Translations under genes and position numbers: made by a program
NCBI RefSeq assembly: GCF_965638725.1
Contig: NC_134950.1
Coordinates: forward strand, 108,336,802-108,400,801
Reading direction: 5' to 3'
DNA length: 64,000 nucleotides
From: Aptenodytes patagonicus
Lineage: Eukaryota > Chordata > Aves > Sphenisciformes > Spheniscidae
The notes under the pieces: model-generated
Told to the model about the DNA's origin: nothing
Database searches by the model: none
Seen by the model: the letters and a program-made list of their open reading frames with translations, nothing else
Shown here: one piece after another, positions 44,801 to 58,415 of the stretch
How the letters are laid out: each line of letters starts with the position of its first letter
Position numbering within the stretch: the first letter of the stretch is position 1

Positions 44801-47800
44801 TAGCACTTAAAGAGTAAAACCGAAAGCCTGTGAAATTAGTAATTTTTATTGATAATTTTTTACTAATTTACTAATAAATTTTATTATTAAAATAATAAAA
44901 TAACAATAATTACTATTTCAGAGAAGAAGCATGTCTTCTCCATTTATAACCAAAGCTGTTTAAGGCTAAACCATTCCTTACCTTTTATTTATACAGTGTC
45001 CACCAGAGTATACTGTGATGAGAACAGCATTTTTAAAAATGTAGTTTCAATTACTTCACATTCAACTGGATGAGTGCTTCTAGAAAGCCTCAGAAAATAT
45101 CAGTGTTACATCTGAATCCTAAACCATCTCTAAAAATAACAACAAAGTGTTATGCACTTAAGCATATGCATTCATATAGGTTATTGGCCTAAAATTGGTT
45201 GGCACATTCTTCTAGTTAAGAAAACAAACTAAAAAAAAAAAAAAATACAAAAAAGGATGGATCAAAAGGTAAGCCTAATATCTCAATGCTATTAGTTCAT
45301 TTGGAGAAAAAGCAGTAATTTAACAATTTTTCATAACCCCTTTATTTGAAAACAAATGCGCTTTTTCTAAAGTAACAGAATTAATCACTAATGGGAGTTG
45401 AATTAATAGCTGAAAAAAATGAAATATTCAAGAAAGAACCTCAAATAACAGATTTGCAGCAGTTAGTAGGTCCTTCTCTTGACTTGTAATAATGAATAAC
45501 AAGTACTTCAGAGAAAGGGAAAAAAAAAAGTTGTATCTTGTGTAGATACAAATTATACTATAAACCAGATTGTGTAAATGAACAGTTAGCATAAGTTCCC
45601 ATTAACAAAGAATGATCAGAAATAAATTGCAGTAAATGGTTTTGTCAGTTATGAAAATAGGTATTTTCTTACTCAACTTTAGTTGTGTTAAATCACAATA
45701 AAGATAGAGAAGAGTGTAGGAAATGAGTCAATGTGAAAAATTCAATGACTGTATCTTAATTTTCACAAAAAATGGTTTTAGCAGATAGTAGAAGAGAGAA
45801 TAGAAAGCAATGTTTATGGTGTGCCTTTCTTCCTAATCTTGGGAATTTAGTTTATAGACAGAAGGGTGAGAGTTGTGCAATTAGATTTCCTCATCCTGTA
45901 GAAATATGAATATCAGCAGTCTAATTATATCTTGTGCACAGAAATGACTTGTTTATTTCTAAATTGTATGGTGCCTCCTTGATGTTGCTTTACTACAGGC
46001 TAAGCACATGTTCCTGTTTATTTCTTGCTGGATCTCATGATGAAGCCCTGATTATTCTTAACAAAATATTTCTAATCATCAATTATATAGAAGGCTTTCC
46101 TTCCTTACAATCATTCTCTGAGCATTTCTGTTTATGTCACATTCTTCCTGAGATTTGGTTGGTAGAGGAAATGTATTTTTAAAGTATATTCTGTCCCTTT
46201 CTCTCAATGCAACTTGATTATGGAGAGACAACGCTGAGTTCATTGATTAGTTCAGATGGCTCCCTTTAATCTTTCCTGTGTGATAGTTCTTGATTTGTCT
46301 TTTTTTTTTTTTTAATAATTTATCAGATATGGTACTAACAGCTCTATAATACCCACTTATTTTTGTTTTTTTCTAATGATAATAATAACATTTATTTCTT
46401 CTATCTCAGACAGGGCCTCATTTTTATTATATTCAAATAAAAATGATGACCAAAATACTGGTTTCATGACTGTCTCAGTAACCTATTAATGTAAGGACCT
46501 TCACTGAAGATATTATTTCCTTTATCTCTTGCCATGTAACAGGTTTACTGTCTATCGTGTGCTTTCTGCATTGGCTATGCATATATTTCCTTCTCTGCCT
46601 CCATACCCATAGCCATTACCTTCACACTCTCTGTTAAGTCTCCAGGTTTAATATTCTATCGGACATTCTTGGTCACTTTCTGCTGTCAGCTTTCAGCTAT
46701 CCACTTCTGAAGAAGTTTATTTTGTCTTGAACAAAGTTGGCTTGCCTTTCTATTTGCATTTGGTATCCCTGTCAATGATGTTCTGCATGTTTCTTTGTTG
46801 TTGATTGTTATGGTGGGAATGTGCAAAAGATTGTGGTTGATGGCCTAACTGGTGTGTTTGAAATGATATGGAGTTAAGCATTTTCTCATTTGAAGGCAAA
46901 AAGATTAGTTGGGTAATGCTGTGAAACTCAAAAGGTTGAGAATTAATCATGTAATTAAAGTAGTGGACAGAAAAATAAGCTGGAGATACTGATGTGTTAA
47001 CCATATTAAGGGTAATCCAGACAACCTAGTGAAGAGAATGTGAAATGTAAAATATTATTTATTACAAATTAGGTACACAAAGTATGAGGAAAAACTTCAA
47101 AATTACTGCTTTTCCACCTGTCATGTTAAATGAGAAATACTTGGTATTTCCAAGCAAAGAATCAATTTCCTTTAATAATATTAAGCTATAATGATGCCAA
47201 GAAAGTTTAATTGTGTCTGGTGTGGGGCTCTGTTAAAATGTTAATGCAACTTTGTTTTCATCACTTGTGTTTAAGGGGGCATTACTCTCTTTTCAAGAAG
47301 GCAGTGTTGGAGGTGAAAAGAAGATGAAGGGACAGTTCTAAGCTCTAAAGAAAGGATGATGGGACAGGAACATAGGGACAAGGCACGGAGTGTACCAAAT
47401 GTTAGAATTGAAGAATTTGTAATTGTCGTCAGTAAGTTTACAAGCTTCACTCTAGTTCCAAAACCACTAGCTTACAAGAGCCCTGGCTCAGCTACATTTT
47501 GGTAGATCACCATATCATTGATATATTGCTCTTCTTCCTTCAAGTTTTGGAGATAAGCACCAGCTGAGATCCTATGCATTATGGAAGCAAAATACTTGCA
47601 ATTATCTCATTGTCAGAATCTTGCCCCTGTTCAAATCTCTGGCTCCTGTGAATTCCTGCAGTCTGGGATTTACAGCCTCACACAAGGGCAAGTTGTACCT
47701 GTAGCTCTTGCAATCCACCCTGTTCCTGTTCTCTATGAAGTTGCATTTAGCTACACTAACTTTACACCCTGGTTTATTGTTTTAGCACAGGAACAGCCAA

Positions 47801-48136
47801 TTGCTGTATATGTTGTTCCCTTTCCTCTTCAATGGCAGTAAGTCTGGCAATATCACTGACTGGTTTCCCATCCTCTGACCTCGATCATAGATTTTCCAGG
47901 ATACTAGGCTGGAAGGCACATGGAACAAATTTGTGGTTTTGCAAGTATGGCACTGGTGAATACATAAACAGGTAAGATCAATTGTGCTAGAACTGATTTC
48001 CATTCAAAAGTCATTGTCTTTTGTGTTCGTCTCTGCACTGAGGGCCAGGACTGCTTTTCTGTATAATATTTAAGAGATCCATACTATTATTTTCACTATG
48101 ATGATCACTATGATCACTATGTCTTTCATGCGTAAC
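44801..48136. other. AT-rich stretch, no gene supported
   Basis: An 86-codon frame (47581-47841) follows a pyrimidine-rich, acceptor-like CTTCTTCCTTCAAG and ends next to a donor-like A|GTAAGT; this is too little to call an exon. A short GATCACTAT repeat lies at about 48098-48121, just before the CR1 junction. Confidence 0.5.
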
Positions 48137-48138
48137 AC

Positions 48139-49980
48139 ATGCAAGATCTTGTTAGGTCATGCAGAGAAGAAATGAGAAAGGCAAAAGCCCAGCTAGAACG
48201 CAATCTGGCCGCTGTCGTTAAAGACAACAAAAAATGTTTTTACAAATATATTGATGACAAGAAGAGAGCCAAGGAGAATCTCCATCCTTTATTGGATGCG
48301 GGGGGGAACATTGTCACCGAGGATGAGGAAAAGGCTGAGGTACTTAATGCCTTCTTTGCCTCAGTCTTTAACAGGCAGACCAGTTATCCTCAGGGTACTC
48401 GGCCCCCCGAGCTGGAAGACAGGGACGGTGAGCAGGATAAACCCCCCATAATCCAAGAGGAAGCAGTCAATGACCTGCTACGCCACCTGGATACTCACAA
48501 GTCTATGGGGCCGGATGGGATCCACCCGAGAGTGCTGAGGGAGCTGGCGGAGGAGCTTGCCAAGCCACTCTCCATCATTTATCTGCAGTCCTGGTTAACA
48601 GGGGAGGTCCCGGACGACTGGAGGCTTGCCAATGTGACGCCCATCTACAAGAAGGGCCGGAAGGAGAATCCGGGGAACTACAGGCCTGTCAGCCTGACCT
48701 CAGTGCTGGGGAAGATTATGGAGTGGTTCATCTTGAGGGCACTCACAAGGCATGAGCGGGACAACCAGGGGATCAGGCCCAGCCAGCACGGGTTCATGAA
48801 AGGCAGGTCCTGCTTAACCAACCTGATCTCCTTCTATGACCAGGTGACCCGCCTAGTGGACGAGGGAAAGGCTGTGGATGTGGTCTACCTGGACTTCAGT
48901 AAGGCCTTTGACACTGTCTCCCACAGCATTCTCCTAGAGAAGCTGGTGGCTCATGGCTTAGACAGGTGTACTCTGCGCTGGGTCAAAAACTGTCTGGACG
49001 GCCGGGCCCCGAGAGTTGTGGTGAATGGAGTTCAATCCAGTTGGCGGCTGGTCACGAGCAGTGTTCCCCAGGGCTCAGTTTTGGGGCCGGTCTTGTTCAA
49101 TATCTTTATCAATGGTCTGGGTGAGTGGATCGAGTGCACCCTCAGTAAGTTTGCAGACGACACCAAGTTGGGCGGGAGTGTTGATCTGCTCGAGGGTAGG
49201 AAGGCTCCGCAGAGGGACCTGGACAGGCTGGATCGATGGGCCGAGGCCAACTGTCTGAGATTCCACAAGGCCAAGTGCCGGGTCCTGCACTTGGGCCACA
49301 ACAACCCCATGCAGCACTACAGGCTTGGGGAAGAGTGGCTGGAGAGCTGCCTGTCGGAAAAGGACCTGGGGGTGCTGGTTGACAGCCAGCTGAACATGAG
49401 CCGGCAGTGTGCCCAGGCGGCCAAGAAGGCCAATGGCATCCTGGCCTGTATCAGAAATAGTGTGGCCAGCAGGAGTAGGGAAGTGATTGTCCCCCTGTAC
49501 TCAGGACTAGTGAGGCCGCACCTCGAATACTGTGTTCAGTTTTGGGCCCCTCACTACAAGAAGGACGTTGAGGTGCTGGAGCGTGTCCAGAGAAGGGCAA
49601 CGAAGCTGGTGAAGGGTCTGGAGAACAAGTCTTATGAGGAGCGGCTGAGGGACCTGGGGTTGTTTAGCCTGGAGAAAAGGAGGCTGAGGGGAGACCTCAT
49701 CGCTCTCTACAACTACCTGAAAGGAGGTTGTAGCGAGGTGGGTGTCGGTGTCTTCTCCCAAGTAACTAGTGATAGGACGAGAGGAAATGGCCTCAAGTTG
49801 CACCAGGGGAGGTTTAGATTGGATGTGAGGAAAAATTTCTTTAGTGAAAGAGTGGTTAAACATTGGAACAGGCTGCCCAGGGAAGTGGTTGAGTCCCCAT
49901 CCCTGGAAGTATTTGAAAGACGTGTAGATGTGGTGCTTAGGGACGCATGGTGGTGTTGGGTTGACGGTTGGACTTGGTGA
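48139..49980 (+). CDS. CR1 ORF2 C-terminal part: reverse transcriptase domain, intact frame
   Basis: The frame is 613 codons without a stop. The apparent ATG lies at the truncation junction and is chance; the native protein starts far upstream with an endonuclease domain that is missing here. Reverse-transcriptase blocks in order: [17 protein letters not shown] (about residue 116), TPIYKKG and [16 protein letters not shown] (about 170-195), [21 protein letters not shown] (about 215-235), [12 protein letters not shown] (about 248-259, first catalytic Asp), [18 protein letters not shown] (about 312-329) and FADDTKLGG (about 338, catalytic Asp pair). The connection region with [14 protein letters not shown] and the end block [26 protein letters not shown] complete it. 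Small deviations such as FING for the usual FIND and SSVPQG for SGVPQG suggest some decay. It primes reverse transcription of CR1 RNA at nicked DNA, but this copy lacks promoter and endonuclease. Confidence 0.93.
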   Translation: MQDLVRSCREEMRKAKAQLERNLAAVVKDNKKCFYKYIDDKKRAKENLHPLLDAGGNIVTEDEEKAEVLNAFFASVFNRQTSYPQGTRPPELEDRDGEQDKPPIIQEEAVNDLLRHLDTHKSMGPDGIHPRVLRELAEELAKPLSIIYLQSWLTGEVPDDWRLANVTPIYKKGRKENPGNYRPVSLTSVLGKIMEWFILRALTRHERDNQGIRPSQHGFMKGRSCLTNLISFYDQVTRLVDEGKAVDVVYLDFSKAFDTVSHSILLEKLVAHGLDRCTLRWVKNCLDGRAPRVVVNGVQSSWRLVTSSVPQGSVLGPVLFNIFINGLGEWIECTLSKFADDTKLGGSVDLLEGRKAPQRDLDRLDRWAEANCLRFHKAKCRVLHLGHNNPMQHYRLGEEWLESCLSEKDLGVLVDSQLNMSRQCAQAAKKANGILACIRNSVASRSREVIVPLYSGLVRPHLEYCVQFWAPHYKKDVEVLERVQRRATKLVKGLENKSYEERLRDLGLFSLEKRRLRGDLIALYNYLKGGCSEVGVGVFSQVTSDRTRGNGLKLHQGRFRLDVRKNFFSERVVKHWNRLPREVVESPSLEVFERRVDVVLRDAWWCWVDGWTW

Positions 49981-50004
49981 TCTTAGAGGTCTTTTCCAAC
50001 CTCA

Positions 50005-50043
50005 ATGATTCTATGATTCTATGTTTCTATGATTCTATGATTC
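50005..50043 (+). repeat. CR1 3'-terminal ATTCTATG repeat
   Basis: Four to five copies of an 8-bp unit, GATTCTAT with one GTTTCTAT variant: the conserved CR1 3' tail recognised by its reverse transcriptase. Confidence 0.9.
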
Positions 50044-53000
50044 AAGAGAGGCAACAAGAGTAGTTATCAATAATGCGTAGAAGCTTTTTTTTTTTTAAGT
50101 CTGTTTATAGAAAGAAAGGTTTTGTCCTCTTTTATGATCTAGTACGGAAAAGTATAATAATAATAATAAAGTTGACAGGAGATTGGTAGATTGGGGGATT
50201 TCTATGATAACCATTAAATAGTTTCTAAAATATAAGAGACATAAACTTAATACGAAGTTCAGTTGATGAAGTAGTTCTTAAAATTACGAAAAAGCTAACC
50301 TCAGTAATGTTTGTAGGTGGCCTAGAGGTACCCTAGAGGACAGTAGTTATTAAAATTAGAGGATATAAATACTCAGGTTTGATCCTACAGCTGCAGTCTT
50401 GCTACTTTTTTAAATTGAGATTTTTGCTGTTAGCACCTGTGCTATTCTGGGCTGTACCAAACAGCAGGAGAAGCTGTAACAGTCTTCACTGAATAACAAA
50501 AATTAATATCCTCACATGTATATATACCTTTTTTGTATATATATATATAATATTGGGCTATAGTAGTACATTATTGGGACATGCAAAGTTTAGTTTTAGA
50601 GCAAAATTAGTCTTTCAGGAAAGACAGGTATATATAGAGATCACATTTAAACAAGAGGTTGATTTTTGGAAGGGTTTTTGTTTTGACAGCACAGTGTTTC
50701 ATTGAATATGATGGGTATTTAAAAAAAATTATGAACTTACTAATGATCAGAAGAGTAAATCCTTTTAAACATTAAGCAAAAATAGTTTGAGGGCAAGGGA
50801 GAAATTCAGACATCCTCTCTGTACAAAGTAATGGAATTTGTTCTAGACTTGCTGTTACTACAGATATTTATCATGAATTTCAATGACTCTATGAGGACTT
50901 ACAGAAGTCTGGCACTGTATCAAATGAAATTACATTTTTTAACTTCTTGCAAGGCATTTTGGTTGTGCACAATAAAGCCAGAAGTCAACCTGGCATTGGA
51001 AAATAGTTGTTTCCTTGCAAAATGTAAAGGAAATTATCTCTGTCCTAACCAACATGGATAATATCCGCACATTTCCAGATGTGAATACCACTTACTGAGA
51101 AAAGCTATCATGCTACTTCCTGGAAAATGGTCCAATGAATCTCACTAGCTTTCTGAAATGAGGTAGGAGCTGAGGGTGGAAACCACATTTTCTTCGGTGA
51201 CTATACCTAATAACAGTTTTACTAGCAGATGTCCTAAGATAAATGACAGCATAATGAATTAAGGCTTTGGTTTTTTTAACAAGGGAAAACAAGAAAAAAA
51301 TCACTAGGGACACTAAACACAGAGTTATAGTTCTTTTCCTGAAGGCAAGCAATCCTGAAGCAAGTAACTTTTCTCTGAGAGGAAGAAATTTCTTCCAGAA
51401 ATACATTTCCCATTGGTTTCAAGCATAGATGTGAAGTGAAAACTGCTTCTTTAATGAACGTAGGCATTAGAGACTTTGACCCATGTGTTTTACATTTTTT
51501 GTTAATCTGTCTGTGGTATTGATTGCCACGCACTGATGGCTTTTTCACAAGCTGTGGGGTGGCTATTGACTCATTTGAGAAGTCAGAGAAGCAATTAATA
51601 GACAGTGTAATTGTTCATCCTCTCTGTGACACTGATCAAGTTTATGGAGAGAGAAATAGGGAACAACAACAGACAGAGACAATGGGTTGAGATGGACTAC
51701 TGACAGCTGATATCAGGACAAGGCTGTTTCTCTATGCCAATATATCTGGTGCATACAGCACGATTCCCTTCCTATTCCAAGGTTTGAAGGAGGAATGTGG
51801 AAAACATTAATGATGAAAAACAGCCAACTCCAGTTCTCTTCAGGTAAGAAAATAGGTGTTGCAAAGAAGAAGAAACCAAAGCGAAAAAGGGCTTGGAGAA
51901 AATGGAAAATAGTAAACAACTGCAGCATTGGAGACATTGGATTTTGTCTGCTAAAGAATTGGCTCATGAACTCACAAATAGATTTAAGAATTACAGTAGA
52001 AAATTGTAGGTAGAGGAGAATACACTGAAATTTACAAGGGTTTTGAAGTATATGGTAAGAAACATAACATAATTTGGTACACTTATAAAGACAATAGTGT
52101 TAAAAAAAAGTTGAGCTGATCAAGGGAAGGAGCCTCATATTTTCACTATTAAAGCTCAACATAACTTTTTCTCCCAAATTTTTATTCACATAATCAGTGA
52201 ATTTTCTCTAACAACATTCAGCATTCATACTCTCTGTAAACATTCTTCAAATATTCTAGTAAATGACTTTTTATTTTAATGGTAGAAATATGCATGAAAA
52301 ATGCACATCTGTAAAAATGGCAGTATTTCCAATAGTAAATGCTGTAAGAATGAAAACATCCATTTTGATCTGTGTTTAAAACTTCTGAAATTTTAAATGT
52401 CAAGTTTATAAGAATCTGAAAAATTTGAAAAAGATTACAAATGTAGGGGTTTTTTTTTGTTTGATTTTTTTTTTTCCTCCTAATTGTTTCACTCTTAGTT
52501 ATTAGGAAATCTTAGCCAGCTTGCAGGGTGAGCATAAAAACTTGAGCACAAAAAAGTTGATATTCTATCAAATTATTTTCTAAACAATTTGTCCAACTCT
52601 TCTTCATTAGAATGATAAACATGTCTTACATATCTCCTTTTTTAACTTCTCTTAAATTAACATGGACTGGCTACATCAGACCTTATGTGTAACACATAGT
52701 CCTTCTTTGGAAAGCAAAACAACTTGGGCATTTTTTAGAGATTAATGTGCTATTTGTTTACTTATTTATTTATCTATTTATTTGAAACCAGGGCTTATTG
52801 CTTTTGTTGTCTTTAGTGAAGGTTAATGTTATACATTTCAGTTACCCATTGTGGGTCTGACCCAGAGCTGGTTATGCTTGTGATTGTTTGATGTTGTTTG
52901 CCATAGATGCCATTTTCCCCCCCTCATTTTAGAGTTGAAGGGCAGGGAAAAGATTCTCTTGTAAGATTTAGAGAAACAATGTATTTTCAATAAAGCTATT

Positions 53001-56000
53001 CTATTTTCCTGGAGTTTTCTTGATTTGTGAATAGGTATTGGGAACCATGTACTTCAACCATGGTCTCCATGTGCGTGCATGCAGACTGAGAAGCATTATC
53101 ACAGAGGTTTTACATTTCTGCATTCCAGGGCTTTAAACTTGTGTCTCACCATAAAAATTGAGTTCTTTTAGAGCAAAATCATTAAAAAAATAGTCTTTGC
53201 TTTGTGGCGCTCTTTTTTTTTCCCAAGTCAAAACTCTATTTTGCAGTTAGGGTTTTGGCCTTTTAAAACGTTTTGGGGAGAACTAGTAGGAGTTTGGAGA
53301 TTCAAGAAAATACTATTTTTAACTAAAGACATTACTAGCTGTTGACTGTATAATTAAGTAATATGAAATAGGTTTACATCAGAATATTTTCTAAAAAGAA
53401 GCTATGAACAAATAGCAATTATTTTGTTCCTAATAAAAATGTGTTTGTGTACTGGATTAAATTTTTCCATCTTGGTTTCCATCTGTGGTAAGGAGGGAGG
53501 AAATACTGAAGATTGTAAAGTTTGTTATTTTTATGAAATGAGTACTTGTGAAGTATTCAATCTGAAGGTATATCTCTTATCTGTATACAATAAAAAAGCA
53601 TACAATAAATGAATACTTAAACCAGACAAAATCTAGTGAAATACTTCCATGCTAAGACCAAAATTGTGTTCAAGAACAAAGTCATCTCTGACACAAGCCT
53701 CACCAAAGAGCAGACCCGGTAGCAACCATAAAACTGCCACTAGGACTGCCAAAAGAATCTATCAGGGAGCCAAGTAATACTTTCCAGAGTTTGGCATATG
53801 GAATTCCTCATTTTCTGATAAACATGCAAGGATGCAGAAGGCTAAAATACAATCATCCCTTGCTAGTGGCCTTGTAGATTGTTAAACGAGTACTGAGCAA
53901 GCTATGTCATATACCACAAGCTACATAACAATTTTAGAAAAGGATTCCAACTACAAGACTCGATCTTTCTTAAGAAATAGCAGTAGTATTGTAACTGCAA
54001 TTAACAGACAAACTCTTTCCATACAGTCTAGCTTTCTCATACCTTCTCTAGATAATTTTCCTTCTGTCAACATCAAAGGATCTGAAGTATCCTCCAGGTT
54101 TTGGGCATCTCCCTCCAACTTTCTAGAGACTCATTTGTCACCAGGCACTGCCACAGAAATGAACTTCAGTTAAAGCATACTTTTTAAATTTTTAGACTTT
54201 TTCTTTTTTTTTTTTAAAAAGATAAGTAAAGGGATCATCAATGCTCACAGAGGAAATTCTGGCCAGAGTAGTTATAGGCACTGAAAATTAAGTGGGGTTC
54301 ATTCACTTCTACTATATTATGTAGCAGACCACAGTTGGTATTAGTAACACTGAGTAAGGCTCAGTGCCATAGTTTATTTTGCTTTATCAATTTTTAATTA
54401 ACCCTAGGTTCATCAGGATAAATGCTGCTATGACTCTAAAACCCAGTATTTCTGAGAACAGCTGGTTTTGATCATAGTCATTACTACTGCGGGCATTGTA
54501 GAACTTTTTTGGGGGGGCTTTACATGGAAAGGTACTGAGTGCAAGTCAGATGCTTTTGCTAGTTGAAGGGGTGATAAATGTTGCCTGGAGCAGGCACAGT
54601 TTAAATACTGGTGTCTTAGAGAAGCTGAAAAAGAGAAGTGAGCCATAACATTTGCTGTGGTTATTTTCAGAAAATGGCAGTGACTAAATGTCACGGTTCT
54701 AAAAAAACAGTTCAGTCTTGCTGTCCAGTGAGTCAGCTTATTGGTAAGTTATTTGGTGAGTTATCCCATCATTTGGGATGCAGTCCTGTCTTCCAGAGAG
54801 GCTGTCGAGGCCTGTTATTTCGATGGCTGATTTTCCTCCCCATCATTTTATTTATCTCACCAGCCACACGATGGCAGCAAAGTATTAAGGAACCCCACTT
54901 GCCACCTCTAGCATCAAATAGCACAACTAACCACTTCAAGATTTTAGCCTAACCAGAATGAGAGCCACAGAGAAACTGCATCAAACCTAGGTACAAATAA
55001 TGATGCTCGAGGAATAAAACCATAAGCTCTGTGTATGTTAATCTGTGAATATTGCCTTGCTACCTTGTTACCTATAAAACACATGCTTGTATGCTAGTCG
55101 TCAGCACAGTTTAGAAATGTCAGCTCAGTGTAGAAAAGAAATTAAATGTTTACTTTATAAACTCACATTTTGTTGTAATTTACATAATCACCACTCTTAA
55201 ATGAGAATGAAATTCAGTACAGCTATGTTAATCTTGATAAAATCCAGAGTATATTGAATTGTGATCTTCAGGTTTAAAAGTTGACCAAAAATATGGAATA
55301 GAGATATCTTACTGCCATTCTTAAGCCTATGTACATGAAGAAGTTTTACATACTGTAACCATAATACACAAAAATAAAAAGGCATAAGCCAGACATACAT
55401 AAAAGACCATACCTGGAGAGAAGAAAGGAGAAGTGTGTTGGCAGAAAATAAAGAGAATAATAGAGGAATTTTGCTGAAGACTTTGTATATTTTTTTAATA
55501 ACCCTCTCTTTTTTTTCTAGTCAAAAGCTATATATAAAAATATATATGTATATATACACGTGTGTGTATGCATCTATGTTTGTATTTATATATCTATATG
55601 CCTTAAGCAAGGGTCACAGAAGTAAAAAGTGAAGTAAAAAGTGAATTATATCAGAGCTACATATTTGCTCTGAAATGTTAAATTTCTGGATATAGAATTT
55701 TTGAGATAATTCCATGAAGAATATTTGGGTTGAATCAAACAGCTCCAATGTTACAAATGAGAAATACACAACTAGCAATTTCTGAGTGTAATTCTGACTC
55801 AGCTCACATTATTTTGCTAATAAGCTTTGTCATTAATAATGCTATCTGAGTAAAATGACAAAAATCACATTTTGTCATGAGTGTATGCAAAATTTGATGA
55901 AAAACATTTACATGTAAAAATTGGTTTTAGCCAAATGGCATATTTATGACCAATGAAGTACGAGAAAATAATTGTTTCTTATGATAGGTTTACATAGCAC

Positions 56001-57504
56001 TTACCCAACAATGTATTCCAGCTATGTATTTTCACTGAGTTGAAATTTTTTCTGTATTCTTACATTTTTAGATATTACAGAGAAATTGCTAAAACATCAT
56101 AGAAACTGCTGTATTTCCACTATTTTGAACTTCACTGAGAAGCTTATAGAAGTTTGTACTTGAAGAGGACCAAGCAAGGCTGCTGATTGCCTGAGATATG
56201 AGTCTGAACAGCTTTACTCCAATGAATTAAAATAATGACATTGCAGATGTGACTCCTTGTTATGTGGACAAAATAGCTTTTTACATGACCCATGTAGCTC
56301 ATTTCCCACAATATACATGCTTTATTACACAGCTGTTCATTCATTATGTCTCTAACTAGGTGTGACATTTTTCTTAATTTTACATAGATTAGTGAAACAT
56401 TGATGTATAGAATACAAAATTGCTTTTAACCCCTTTGAAAAATGTGCAAAAACCATCCATGTTTTCATCTCAGTGTAAAAGATAAAACACACACACAGAG
56501 ACAACCTCAATCTCTAGATATTTAATTTAAATATAGGAGTTATTAATTTACATAACTATCTTCCTTAAAAAATTTTTTTCATGCTAATATTTTTTCTGTA
56601 TTTAAGAGAAAGTTAATATCCCTTTAGAGCATGTCAAAACTTGCAACTGTATCTTTTCAGATCCCTGATCAGCTTCAATTATTAAAAAATATTGCTTGGA
56701 GTATGGCATAGCACTTTTTAAATTATTATTTTAGATGTGTAGAGTTTACACAGAAGCCTGTTCTGACTCAGCAATTTTTCTATCTGTACTAGCTAAATAG
56801 TAGCTCAAATAGAGCTACTAACACAGGCTAACAGAGGTCAAAGCCTCAAATGAATTTCCACTTGCCTTATTTATCAGTAGTAGTTAGATATGTTTCTTAC
56901 TACAAAGCATCTTTTGTTTTTAGCTACTAGTCTTCATATTCTGCTTTTTCCTGAACTACTTAGAGGTTAAATAAAGAATTCATATTTTCAGTAGATAAAA
57001 AGCGGCTGGTCTGTTACTAGTGACTAAAATTAGATAGCCCTCTTTCTCTAAACATAGTTGGATCATATAGAATTATAAAGAATTATAATTTGTATACTGT
57101 AATTTTTTAGTTTCTCAGTTTTAAAAAGTTTATGTCATAAAGTATAAAATACCCCCCCACTTTCTTATCTTTTCCATTGGCCTTTTAAAAATATTTGCTG
57201 TCAGAATATCTGTGGAAAGGGTGGCATAAGCTACCTATAAAAGTACTACAAAGGCCAAAGGGTAAAGAAACAAATGCAACTGACTACGTCACCTACTGTT
57301 TTGAGAGTTATACTGAGCATACACATGGTTGGTTCTAAAGATTGTTTTTCAAAATGAAAAAAATCTCATGGATTCTTCTTAATATTTCAGCTAGCTTTGG
57401 AATATGCTTTATGCCGCATCTGATTCTCAATTCCCAAGTTTGAAACCTAAGAGTTAGAGAAGCAAGCTTTAGAATAGCCCACCTCCACATCACCCGTCTA
57501 TCCT
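50044..57504. other. 7.5 kb AT-rich stretch, no gene supported
   Basis: Only chance frames up to about 104 codons. Simple repeats: (TA)n at about 50515-50552, TTTA units at about 52753-52783, and TA/TG-rich sequence at about 55525-55600. No repeat family is recognised. Confidence 0.55.
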
Positions 57505-58415
57505 ATGATGGCAGCCGGATGCGTCCAAAGAGTTACAGTCAATGACTCAATGTCCAAGTGGAACCTAGTAATGAGTGGTGTCCCTCAAGGGTCTGTACTG
57601 GGACCAATACTATTTATTATTTTCATCAATGACATAGACAGTGGGATTGAGTGCACTCTCAGCAAGTTTGCAGATGATACCAAGCTGAGTGGTGCAATTG
57701 ATTCACTAGAGGGAAGGGATGCCATCCAGAGGGACCTTGACAGGCTTGAGGTGGGGGCTCATGAGAATCTGATGAAGTTCAACAAGGCCAAGTGCAAGGT
57801 CCTGTACCTGGGTTGGGGCAATCCCCAACGACAATATAGACTGGGGGCTGAATGGATTGAGAGCAGCCCTGTGGAGAAGGACTTGGGGATAGATACTGGT
57901 GGATGAAAAATTGGGCATCAGTCGGCAATGTGCTCTTGCAGGCCAGAAGGCAATGTGCTCTTGCAGGCCAGAAAGCCAATTGCATCCCGGGTTGCATAAA
58001 AAGAAGCTTGGCCAGCAGGTCAAGGGAGGTAATTCTCCCTCTCTGCTCTGTTCTCATGAGTCCTGGAGCACTGCATCCAGCTCTGGGGTCCCCAGCACAA
58101 GAAAGACATGGACATGTTAAAGCGGGTCCAGAGGAGGGCCATGAAAATGATCAGAGGGCTGGAACACCTCTCCTATGAAGAAAGGCTGAGGGAGTTAGGG
58201 TTGTTCAGCCTGGAGAAGAAAAGGCTCCAGAGAGACCTTATTGCGGCTTTTCAATATGTAAAGTGGGTTTGTAAGAAAGATGGAGAGACTTTTTACCAGA
58301 GTGTGTTGTGACAGGGCAAGGGGCAACGGTTTTAAACTGCAAGAGGGTAGATTTAGGTTGGACATAAGGAAGAATTTTTTTATGGTGTGGGTGGTGAGAC
58401 ACTGGAACAGGTTGC
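57505..58415 (+). mobile_element. CR1 LINE fragment, RT C-terminal part
   Basis: It begins at a decayed GRA-type block and shows [20 protein letters not shown] (about 57580), [19 protein letters not shown] (about 57668), [17 protein letters not shown] (about 57780), [35 protein letters not shown] (about 58117) and [10 protein letters not shown] (about 58350). It ends abruptly after ACACTGGAACAGGTTGC without the CR1 3' end. Frame changes lie near 57895, 57980 and 58100. A 25-bp tandem duplication (57926-57975) lies inside. It is more diverged than the copy at 48137. Confidence 0.93.
57926..57975 (+). repeat. 25-bp tandem duplication inside CR1
   Basis: CAATGTGCTCTTGCAGGCCA plus GAAGG, then the same 20 bases plus GAAAG, back to back with one mismatch. 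The second unit shifts the CR1 frame by one base. Confidence 0.9.

Larger units (their letters stand above)
48137..50043 (+). mobile_element. CR1 LINE, 5'-truncated, well preserved
   Basis: This copy of the avian CR1 non-LTR retrotransposon is about 1.9 kb, against about 4.5 kb for a full element. It holds the C-terminal part of ORF2 and the 3' end with the CR1 hallmark repeat ATTCTATG/TTTCTATG (50005-50043). The 5' edge is at about 48137, where CR1 coding sequence starts abruptly, as expected from incomplete reverse transcription. Its uninterrupted frame marks it as the youngest CR1 in the window. Confidence 0.95.
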
